Below are positions 16,940 to 25,700 of a stretch of 64,000 nucleotides of DNA, piece after piece. The stretch comes from Amycolatopsis azurea DSM 43854 (lineage in GTDB: Bacteria > Actinomycetota > Actinomycetes > Mycobacteriales > Pseudonocardiaceae). The notes beneath the pieces were generated by a model. The model did no database searches. It was not told the DNA's origin and was given only the letters and a program-made list of their open reading frames with translations. The stretch covers positions 40,573-104,572 of the forward strand of contig NZ_MUXN01000023.1 in assembly GCF_001995215.1 (NCBI RefSeq). The letters are read 5' to 3'. Numbering within the stretch: position 1 is the stretch's first letter; each line of letters begins with the position of its first letter. The position numbers were made by a program, and so were the translations under genes.

Positions 16940-19561
16940 ATGCTCAAGCACCTGACCAAGGCGGCTTCTCTCGCCGCTTGGGGAGCGGCGCAGTACGGCA
17001 TCGCCGCCCTGCGTGACCGCGACGCGGCCGCCCGGGACCAGCGCCGGGCCACGTCCATCCTGAAATTCTTGACCCGGATGGGGCCGATCTACATCAAGCT
17101 GGGCCAGATCGCTGCCACCCGCTCGGACCTGCTGCCGCCACACTTCGTCACCACCCTGCGGACCCTGCAGGACCAGGCTCCGCACATGAGGCCGGACGCG
17201 GTGCGCAGGGCGGTTGAACGAGAGCTGGCAAGCCCGCTGGAGGACATCTTCCGCGCCTTCCAGCTGCAGCCGGTGGCCAGTGCCTCGGTAGCGCAGGTCC
17301 ACTCCGCCGAGCTGCATGACGGGCGCAGGGTCGCGGTGAAACTGGTCAAGGACGGCGTTCCCGAGCAGATCAGCCAAAGTCTGCGGGCTCTCGGTGCGTT
17401 GGTACGCCTAGTGCACCTCGGAGTGCCATCGTCACGCGGCCTGGACCTGCCTCGGCGTTTCGATGAGCTGGCCCGGCTGCTCCGGCCCCAGGCCGACATG
17501 AAGCAGGAGGCCGGCCAGCAGCAGCGTTTCCACGCCACCTTCGCCGCGCATCCTTATGTGCGGGTCCCCGCAGTGCTGGCGGAGCTGGTCACCGACCGCA
17601 TGCTGGTCATGGAGTTCATGGACGGCATCCCCGGCAAGCGCGCCGACGAGGTCGCCCTGCCGCGCCCACGACTGGCGCAACGGCTGCAGGACACCATCTA
17701 CACCATGCTGTACATGCATGGGATCAGTCACGGTGACCCCCACCCGGGCAACATCATGTTCACCCCCGCCGGCGAGCTGATCCTTCTCGACTTCGGCATC
17801 ACCGTGGAGCTGAGCGAGGACGAGAAGTGGGGCCTGTCCTCCTTCTACTACGCCTGCAGCCGCAAGCAGTGGGACACCGCGGTCGATCGCTTCACCCGCC
17901 ACTTCGTGCTGGCCGGACCAGAACTCGATGCCCGTCGCGCCGAATACACCACTCAGATGACCCAGGTGCTGCGGCACCACTTCGACCTCAACTCCAGCCG
18001 GTGGTCCACCGTCGCCTACTTCAACGACGTGAACAAGGTCCTGCGCCGGTTCAATGCCCAGTACACCACCAACTTCACCAAGGTCGAGCTGGTGTTCCTG
18101 TCCGGCGAAGGCTTCGCGGCCCAGCTGGACCCCGACATGGACATCTGGAGCAACGCCCGGAAGTTCACCGACCGGTACTCGCCGTACATGAGCGAGGAGG
18201 TGGAGGACCAGTTCACCAAAGCGTTCACCCAGCAGATGCCCGCCTCACTGAAGATGCGTGACCGCGCCCGCGGAACTCTGGTGGCACCCACGCACATCGA
18301 CCGCTATTTCTTTCCCAGTGTGTTCCCCGCCTTCGTCCGGGAGGCCTCCGGCGGCCGGCTGCGCGACTTCGATGGCAACGAATACATCGACCTCCACGGC
18401 GGATACGGCCCTCACCTGCTGGGCTACGCACACCCGGTGATCACGGCCGCGATCCACGATGCCGCCGACCGCGGTCTGGTCAACGGCATCGGCAATCACC
18501 ACGAGGTGGAACTCGCCGAACGGCTCGTCGCCGCGTTCCCTGCCGCCGACAAGGCCGTGCTGTGCAACTCGGGCACCGAAGCCATCCTGCTCGCCCTTCG
18601 GATGTGCCGCGGCCGCCGACGCCGAGCCACGGTCGCGAAGTTCGAAGGCCACTACCACGGTTTCTCCGACCAAGGAATGGTCAGCTCCTGGTACCGCTTC
18701 TCCGGCGGGCGAGACCGTCCGACGCCCATCGCCGGAAGCCTCGGCGCCGACCCCGCCACGGTCGACGGCACGCTGGTGCTGCAATACGGCGACATCCCCG
18801 GCCTCGTACGACTGCGCGAGCACGCCGACGACCTGGCCTGCGTCCTGCTCGAACCGATGCCCACCTCCGTCGTCTCCCTCGACGTGCCCTTCCTGACCGA
18901 ACTGCGGGCACTGTGCACCGAACTCGGAATACCCCTCGTCTTCGACGAAGTCGTCAGCGGATTCCGCGTCGCCTACGGCGGCGCCCAGATCACGGCCGCG
19001 GTCCACCCCGACCTCACCTGCCTGGGAAAAGTGATCGGCGGAGGCCTGCCCTGCGGCGCGATCGTGGGACGCGGCGAGCTGATCGACATGGCGAAGAGCA
19101 CCCAGGACCCGTTCAGTGACTACGAGAACCGAGTCTTCGCCGGCGGAACCTTCAGTGGCAACTCCCTGACCTGCGCTGCAGGCGCGGCCACCCTACGACA
19201 CCTGGACGAGAACCGGCACATTTACACCCAGCTGGACAACCACACCCAGCAGCTCGCCGACGTGATGCGCGCAGCGACCCGCAAGCGCGACATCGCCTGC
19301 CGGCTCAGCGCCAGCAACACGTTCTTCTCCCTCAACTTCAGCCATCGCGAGGCGGGGCTCTACCGCGACCGCATGGCAGGCAGCAACTTCAAAGCCACCA
19401 TCGCACTCGCGTACTACATGCGCAGGCACAAGGTGTACCTGCCAGAGCTACACGGGTTCCTTCTCAGCGCCGCGCACACCCCTGAGGACCTGGACCAGAT
19501 CGCGCACGCCTTCGAAGCCAGCCTCGACGACATGCTTGCCGACGGCCTCTTCGTCACCTGA
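16940..19561 (+). CDS. UbiB/ABC1 atypical kinase fused to class III aminotransferase
   Basis: 873 residues in one open frame from the ATG at 16940 (AGGAG upstream). Residues about 35-440 are a UbiB/ABC1-family domain: KLGQ motif (53-56), Ala-rich PVASASVAQVH (111-121), VAVK lysine 134, HGDPHPGN (264-271) and DFG (284-286). Residues about 445-873 are a glutamate-1-semialdehyde-type PLP aminotransferase: NSGTEAILLALRM, HYHGFSD, FDEVVSGFR and PLP lysine 697 in GKVIGGGLP. Both halves keep their key residues. I know of no standard protein with this fusion. The aminotransferase half could aminate a beta-ketoacyl-ACP made by the KASIII enzymes, as GSA-type domains do in some PKSs; the kinase half's role is unknown. 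Confidence 0.92.
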   Translation: MLKHLTKAASLAAWGAAQYGIAALRDRDAAARDQRRATSILKFLTRMGPIYIKLGQIAATRSDLLPPHFVTTLRTLQDQAPHMRPDAVRRAVERELASPLEDIFRAFQLQPVASASVAQVHSAELHDGRRVAVKLVKDGVPEQISQSLRALGALVRLVHLGVPSSRGLDLPRRFDELARLLRPQADMKQEAGQQQRFHATFAAHPYVRVPAVLAELVTDRMLVMEFMDGIPGKRADEVALPRPRLAQRLQDTIYTMLYMHGISHGDPHPGNIMFTPAGELILLDFGITVELSEDEKWGLSSFYYACSRKQWDTAVDRFTRHFVLAGPELDARRAEYTTQMTQVLRHHFDLNSSRWSTVAYFNDVNKVLRRFNAQYTTNFTKVELVFLSGEGFAAQLDPDMDIWSNARKFTDRYSPYMSEEVEDQFTKAFTQQMPASLKMRDRARGTLVAPTHIDRYFFPSVFPAFVREASGGRLRDFDGNEYIDLHGGYGPHLLGYAHPVITAAIHDAADRGLVNGIGNHHEVELAERLVAAFPAADKAVLCNSGTEAILLALRMCRGRRRRATVAKFEGHYHGFSDQGMVSSWYRFSGGRDRPTPIAGSLGADPATVDGTLVLQYGDIPGLVRLREHADDLACVLLEPMPTSVVSLDVPFLTELRALCTELGIPLVFDEVVSGFRVAYGGAQITAAVHPDLTCLGKVIGGGLPCGAIVGRGELIDMAKSTQDPFSDYENRVFAGGTFSGNSLTCAAGAATLRHLDENRHIYTQLDNHTQQLADVMRAATRKRDIACRLSASNTFFSLNFSHREAGLYRDRMAGSNFKATIALAYYMRRHKVYLPELHGFLLSAAHTPEDLDQIAHAFEASLDDMLADGLFVT

Positions 19562-19594
19562 CCCGGCACACCACGCACCGAACGGCGGTTTGAC

Positions 19595-20518
19595 GTGACA
19601 CACACCAGCGACTCAGCCGGCAGCCACGACGTCGCGGTCATCGGCTGCGGTCTGATGGGCTCAGCCCTCATCCGCACCCTGGCCGCCCACGGGCACCCGG
19701 TCACGATCTGGAACCGCACTCCCCGACGTGCGCGCGACCTCGCCGGAGACTCCATCAGCCCGGTCTCCTCCGCCGACCAGGCCGTATGCTCCGCTCCCCT
19801 GGTCATCGCCTGCTTGGCCACCTACGAGGCCACCTTGCAAGTCCTCGAAACCGCCACCGACTGGAGCGGAACCACGCTCGTCGTCCTCGGCAGCGGCACC
19901 CCGGATCAAGCCACCCAGGCACAACAATGGGCTGCCGAACGCGGCGCCACATACCTCGACGGCGTCATCCTGTGCCACCCGCGGAGCATCGGCACGGCCG
20001 AGGCGGCCCTGGTCTATTCCGGCCCGGCCGACACCTGGGCGAAACACCGACAGACGCTCATGAGCCTGGCCGAAGCCTCATACCACGTGTCGGACCAGGC
20101 GGCCGCCGCGAACCTGCTCGACGTCGGACTGGCCGGCGGATTCTTCATCACCGCGCTGGCCGCCTACACCGAAGCAGCTGCCTACGTCCTGCAGAACGGA
20201 GTATCCGCCACCGTCGTGGACGATCTCACCGACCTGGCCATCGAAGTCCTCCGCAACGACACCAAGGCGATCACCAAGGCGATCACCACCGGAGAACACG
20301 AAACAGACCAGGCGACGCTCTCCACCCACGTCGCAGGAGCGCGCATCGCCCTGGCCGTGCTGCAAAAAGACGGATACCGCGGCACCATCCTCGCCGCCGC
20401 GGTCGACACCATGACAGCCGCCGAACAGGCAGGCCTGGGACACCTCGGGTTCGCCGCCCAAGCCGAGATCGTACGCCCCGCCGCCTCACCTGAAAGATCA
20501 CCGTACTCAGCTGGATAG
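19595..20518 (+). CDS. Imine reductase / 6PGDH-like oxidoreductase
   Basis: 307 residues from the GTG at 19595. The N-terminal Rossmann motif VAVIGCGLMGSALIRTL is followed by WNRTPRRA, typical of NADPH-binding members. The C-terminal part has the helical dimerisation domain (LLDVGLAGGFFITALAAYTE) of the beta-hydroxyacid dehydrogenase/imine reductase superfamily. Directly downstream of an aminotransferase fusion, the most economical role is reduction of a cyclic imine formed when the new amine meets a ketone. A beta-hydroxyacid dehydrogenase role is the alternative. Confidence 0.82.
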   Translation: MTHTSDSAGSHDVAVIGCGLMGSALIRTLAAHGHPVTIWNRTPRRARDLAGDSISPVSSADQAVCSAPLVIACLATYEATLQVLETATDWSGTTLVVLGSGTPDQATQAQQWAAERGATYLDGVILCHPRSIGTAEAALVYSGPADTWAKHRQTLMSLAEASYHVSDQAAAANLLDVGLAGGFFITALAAYTEAAAYVLQNGVSATVVDDLTDLAIEVLRNDTKAITKAITTGEHETDQATLSTHVAGARIALAVLQKDGYRGTILAAAVDTMTAAEQAGLGHLGFAAQAEIVRPAASPERSPYSAG

Positions 20519-20586
20519 ACCACCAGACCGCTGGAGAGAACACAAGAAGTTCAAAGAACACAGAGAAGAACAGCAGAAAGGCCCAC

Positions 20587-21414
20587 ATGGCAGACAACAC
20601 CGATCACGCTACCGATGCGCTCGAACCGTTCTACGACGGCGCCGAAGCACTGCGCACCCTCGTCGGCGACAACTTCCACTTCGGCTACTGGGACGAGGAT
20701 CAGCAGAGCCTGCCTCTCGACCAGGCCCAGAACCAGCTCACCGACCAGGTCGCCGCCGCCACCGGTCTGCACGAAGGACAACGGCTTCTCGACGTGGGAT
20801 GCGGCACCGGCGCCCCCGGCTTTCACATCCTCTACAGCACCGGAGCCTCCGTAACGGGAATCGCGATCAGCGAGGAAGAAGTCCGGCTCGCCAACGCCGC
20901 CAGCCACACACAAGGCCTCGGCCGGCGCGCCGAGTTCCACGTCGCCGACGCGATCGACCTCCCCTTCCCGGACAAATCATTCGACGCGGCGATCGCCATC
21001 GAGAGCTTGCTGCACATCCCCGACAAACTCAAAGCCTTCAAAGAGATCCAGCGCGTACTCCGCCCCGGAGCACTACTGGTCATCTCCGATGGCGTCGCAC
21101 GCGAGGACGCAGTGAACACCGGATCCGACATCAAGGCACTCGAAGCCGCCATGATCACCCGGGAGACCTACAAACAACTCGCCGCGGACGCGGGTTTCCA
21201 CATCATCGACTTCGCAGACATAACTGAAAGGGTCAAGCCCACCTTCGGGCATGTCCTCCAACGCATCGACACCCACCGCGCCGACCTGATCGCCAAGGGA
21301 GCACAAGAACAAGTCGATGCCCTGGAGGAAATCCTCCGCTTCTACCAGGACGCACTCGAATCGGGCAGCCGAAGCTACCTCCACATCACCCTCCGCAAAC
21401 CCACAGAAGAATAG
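20587..21414 (+). CDS. SAM-dependent methyltransferase (UbiE/RebM-like)
   Basis: 275 residues, last gene of the operon, with a purine-rich leader (GAACAGCAGAAAGG) before the ATG. Motif I is LLDVGCGTGAPGF, then HVADAIDLPFPDKSFDAAI and LRPGALLVISD. It fits the small-molecule N/O/C-methyltransferase group that includes RebM and sarcosine/dimethylglycine-type enzymes. In this operon it may N-methylate the amine introduced by the aminotransferase fusion, but the sequence does not fix the acceptor. Confidence 0.88.
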   Translation: MADNTDHATDALEPFYDGAEALRTLVGDNFHFGYWDEDQQSLPLDQAQNQLTDQVAAATGLHEGQRLLDVGCGTGAPGFHILYSTGASVTGIAISEEEVRLANAASHTQGLGRRAEFHVADAIDLPFPDKSFDAAIAIESLLHIPDKLKAFKEIQRVLRPGALLVISDGVAREDAVNTGSDIKALEAAMITRETYKQLAADAGFHIIDFADITERVKPTFGHVLQRIDTHRADLIAKGAQEQVDALEEILRFYQDALESGSRSYLHITLRKPTEE

Positions 21415-21823
21415 TCCCCGAAACGCAATTCAACACCCCTGACATCAGTCGCTTGAAAAACTCTATATACGCTACCCTCCGTTCGCCGGAAACTGTGAGC
21501 GTTACCCTCAGATGACGGACTCGAGTATGCAAAGCCGGCGGCTTTTCGCCTGAAAGACTGTCGATCGTCTCGAAGGTTTATCCCGCGCATTCCGGGCTGT
21601 CGCGCTAGCCCGGGGCCAGCAAGACGGCCTGAGAGACCGCCAGGAGCTCGAAGTCAGCGAATCCTGCCCGCCTGCTGGATGGCCCAGGCCGACACGAACG
21701 AGAAGGGCTCGACAACGAAGCTGACCAGCACAGAGAAAAGGGAGCTTCCGAGCAGTGACAGACGCCAGGTGAAGCCAGGCCTGCCTCAACAGTGTCATCC
21801 CGCGTGCGACTCGGTCGTCTCCA
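21415..21823. other. Intergenic, no gene seen
   Basis: A 409-base stretch after the methyltransferase. Only short overlapping frames without convincing starts are present. It should contain the end of the ACP operon transcript and any promoter of the following gene; no clear hairpin or promoter was identified. Confidence 0.35.
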
Positions 21824-22369
21824 GTGAACAATTACGGCGTGCTTGACACACTCGACGACATGCCCTCGGCGCTTACCAGACTCTCGATCTCCTTGCCAGG
21901 CGTCACCCCTTCACCGCATCCGATACTCGATGCCCTCTGGGACGGCCTCGGCCTGGCCCGAGCCTGCGGACTGGCCGCAGCGAGCGCCGATCCATCCGAA
22001 TGGGTCAGCAGACAACGAAATGCCGACACCATCGAATACCTCCTCGCCAGGGAATTGATCCGGACCAACGCCGCCTGCGACCAGTCCCTGACACTCCGGC
22101 CCGTCACCTCGCCCGGTGAAGCCCGCAGTACCGCATGGGCCGCGACAGTCATCCAGACGATCCTCGACTTCACCAACACGGCACAGCCCATGGCACACGC
22201 CACCGCCGACACGGCCACACACCACGACGACCAGCACCATTTCAGAACGTCCGCGAACCTACTCGGAGAACTCGGCGCATGCTGGCGCGGTGAACGCCCC
22301 GCCTACCAGCTACACACCACCGACCGAACTTCCTCCCCCTGGTGGAATCACCACCCACACAACCTCTGA
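21824..22369 (+). CDS. Hypothetical protein
   Basis: 181 residues from the GTG at 21824, or 169 from the ATG at 21860; neither has a strong ribosome binding site. Composition is soluble and helical with a His-rich patch (THHDDQHH). No motif was recognised. It lies alone between the ACP operon and the convergent PKS gene. Codon use looks real (high GC3), so I keep it as a gene of unknown function. Confidence 0.5.
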   Translation: MNNYGVLDTLDDMPSALTRLSISLPGVTPSPHPILDALWDGLGLARACGLAAASADPSEWVSRQRNADTIEYLLARELIRTNAACDQSLTLRPVTSPGEARSTAWAATVIQTILDFTNTAQPMAHATADTATHHDDQHHFRTSANLLGELGACWRGERPAYQLHTTDRTSSPWWNHHPHNL

Positions 22370-22670
22370 ACGTGCCCTCACTGTCCTGGTCACACGAACC
22401 CGCAGCCGAGCCGCAGTCATTCGCGCCCGTTGATCACCGTGCCGCCGAGATTCCGCGTCGCCGTTTAAGTCATCCGTCCGAGAGGGCGGCCTGAGATCCT
22501 GATCTTCGAGCACGTCGGCGCCCTGACACGGGATGTCCTCCTGGCGTGATCGGCGGAGCCGGTCCACTGGCCCTCGTCTTGATCTACCCAAGCGAAGCGA
22601 TCTCGCAGAATGTCACCACCTCGAAGGCACCGGGCGGTCATCCCTGGCCGGTGGCTGCTGGACGACGCGA

Positions 22671-22703
22671 GCCCCCACCCCCGGCCGTGTCCGGGGTGGG
22701 GGC
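22671..22703 (-). terminator. GC-rich hairpin after the PKS gene
   Basis: GCCCCCACCCCCGG pairs with CCGGGGTGGGGGC across a 6-base loop, with one bulged C. It lies 18 bases past the stop of the minus-strand PKS and between convergent genes, so it can serve as a factor-independent or bidirectional terminator. No T-run, as usual in actinomycetes. The rest of 22370-22720 shows nothing. Confidence 0.6.
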
Positions 22704-22720
22704 GGTGACCACGTTTCCGG

Positions 22721-25700
22721 TTACGAGTCAGCACGAACGGTAGAGGGCAGGAGCTGTCCGTTCCGGCTCGCCGGTCGGGGCGTCCGCACGTCCGCCTCCG
22801 GGAGGTCGAGCCAGTCCCGGATTGACCGGACGGTTTCGGCGGCGTGTTCTTCGAGCATCGACAGGTGGGTGCCGGACACCTCCCGCATTTCGAGCCGACC
22901 CGACCAGAGTTCGTGGAGGCGACTGTCTTGGGGGTGCAGGAACAGCACCGGCACGTCCGGCCGTGGGTCCCTCTCGGCGTCAAGCAGTAGCTCGTATCTG
23001 CGGAACGCGGTTATCGCGGCCAGACTCACCGTGGCCGACGCCTGCGCCAGTCGGTCGAGGACCGTCCTGGCCACGTGCTCCGGCAGCGTGCTCGGAGTCG
23101 CGGCGTCGAGCAGGACCAGTCCCCGTACCGCCCTGCCCTGTCGACGCAGAGTTTCGGCGAGGTGGTGGGCAGGCAGGCATCCTGACGAGTGCCCGAGCAG
23201 GCACACCTCGCCATCGGGCACGGACTTCGCCCAAGCCTCGGCCAACTCGTCCAGGCTGTGCGGCACGGGCTCGCCTTCGACGGACCCGGGCAGCCGGGTC
23301 GTCCACACCTCGCACGAGCCCTCAAGCCCGTCTGCCAACGTGGCATACGGCGACACGGCGTCGGAGGCGATGATCGGCGGCACGCAGAGCAACCGGAGAG
23401 GTGCCGGAGTCGTGGTGAGCCGGTGCCATGTAGGCCTCGGCAGACCACCGGCAGCCCTGTCTCGTGCGGCTTCATCGAGCATGAGGCGTGCCCGCTGTGC
23501 GTCGCCGTCGCGCCAGGTGGTCAGGACTTCGGTCACGAACGACTGGGCTGCGTCCACCCCGGCATCGCCGTCGTCCACCGCGCCGTCGTCCACCGCGCCG
23601 TCGTCCACCGCGCCGTCGTCCACCGCGTCATCGAGCAGGGTGTCGACGTACCGGGCCAGCGCGACCGGAGTGGGGTGGTCGAGCAATACCGTGGCGGCGA
23701 GCGTGGTGCCGGTCGCGGCGGCGACCCTCGTGCGGAGTTCGACGGTGGACAGCGAGTCGAAGCCCGCACGTCGGAAGGGCTGATCGTGCGGGACGTCCTC
23801 GGGCCCCGAGTGACCGAGGACCGCCGCGGCGTGCCTGCGCACCAGGCTGGTGATCGCGTCGAGCCGCTGCCCCGCCGGACGGGCCAGCAGAGCCGCGCGC
23901 TCTCCGTCCCCGGCTGCCCTGTCGGGACCGCTCGGGCGGTGAGGAAGGTCGGCGAACAGGTCGGACGACTGGTCGTCGAGCACGGCCAGCGCGGTGACGG
24001 CCACGCTCGGCCGACCCAGTTCCAGAGCGGTGTCGAAGGCGCTCAGGGCCTGGGAGGTGGGTACGGGGAGGAATCCCTGCCGAGCGGCACGGGCCCGGTC
24101 CGCGCGGCCCATCCGCGCGGTCAGCGCACTGTCCTCCTGCCAGTACCCCCAGGCGACGGAGACCGCCGGCAAGCCGAGCCGGCACCGGTGGTGGGCCAGC
24201 GCGTCGAGGTAGGCGTTGGCAGCGGAGTAAGCGGCCTGCCCAGGAGAGCCGACCAGGCCGATCACGCTGGAGTAGAGGACGAACGCCCGCAGGTCCAGAT
24301 CCGAGGTGAGGTCGTGCAGGTTGACCGCGGAGTCCACTTTGGACCGCAGCACGGTGTCCAGCCGTTCGGGTGTCAGGTCGGCGACCAGGCCGTCGTCCAG
24401 GACACCGGCGGCGTGCACGACGGCGGTCAACGGGTGTGTCTCGGGGACATCGGCGAGGACGGTCGCCAACGCGTCCCGGTCGGCGACGTCGCAGGCCGTC
24501 ATCGTGACCGAGGCGCCGATGTCGGCCAGCCGCTTCCGCAACCGCGTCGCGCCAGGGGCCTGTTCGCCCTGTCGGCTCACCAGAAGCAGGTGGCGCACGC
24601 GGTGCGCGGTGGCGAGGTGGACGGCCAACAGCCCACCGAGGGTGCCGGTACCCCCGGTGATCAGGACCGTGCCCTCGGGGTCGAGCTCGCGAGGTGGTGT
24701 GAGCACGGCCTTGCCCGTGGTGTGCCCCTGGCCGAGCCGGCGCAGCACCTGGCGCGCCTGCCGGACACCCGACCACCGCACGGGCAACGGCCGGACCGTC
24801 CCGTCCTCGAACATCGGCAGGAGCGCGTCGAACGCCCGCCGGAACGTTCCCGCCGGCTCTTCGACCAGATTGAAGGCATGATAGGTGGTGCCGGGATACC
24901 GGGCGGCGACCTCCTCCGGATCGCGGACGTCCCGCAAGCCCAGCTCCAGGTAGCGGCCTCCTGGCCGCAGCAGCCGCAACGACGCGTCCACGAACTCCCC
25001 GGTGAGGCTGCCCAGGACGACGTCGAACCCGGTCCCGTCGGTGGCTTCGAGCAGACGGGGCTCGAAGGACGTTGACCGCGAATCGGCAATGTGCCCCGGT
25101 GGCACGCCCAGGTTCACGACCGTCGGGTGTTTTGTCGTGCCGGCGGTCGCGTAGACGTCCGCACCCCATGCCCGCAGGAGTTGAACCGCCGCCGTGCCGA
25201 CCCCGCCTGCCGCGGCGTGCACGAGGACCTTTTCCCCCGGTCGCACGCGGCCGAGGACGTGCAGCGCGTGATAGGCGGTCACGAACGGGATGGTGATACC
25301 GGCGGCTTGGGCAGAGGTCCACCCGCGTGGCATCGGGAACACGTGCTCATGGTCGAGGTCCGCCATCGATGCGAAGCCACCGCCGTCCCCGGCGAAAGCC
25401 ACCACCCGGTCGCCGGCCCGCGGTGCGGAGACCCCGGGGCCGGTCGCCACGACGGTGCCCGCCACCTCCCAGCCGATCCGGTCGCTTTCGAGCAGTCCGA
25501 GACAGATCATGGTGTCCCGGAAGTTCACGCCGGTCGCCTCGACCCTCAGCCGGACCCTGCCTTCCCCGACCGGTATGCGCAGGTCCTGCGCGACGCCGGC
25601 GGAGACATCCTCGAACGTTCCCGATGACCCGGGCGCCAGCCGCCACGGCGTTTCGCCTGCCGGCAGTTCCAGCGCCTCGTCACTCGAGCGGACGAGACGA

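Noticed and set aside
23568..23627. Regular 15-bp repeats as a CRISPR-like array
   Set aside because: No spacers; perfect in-frame tandem repeats encoding a VDDGA linker.
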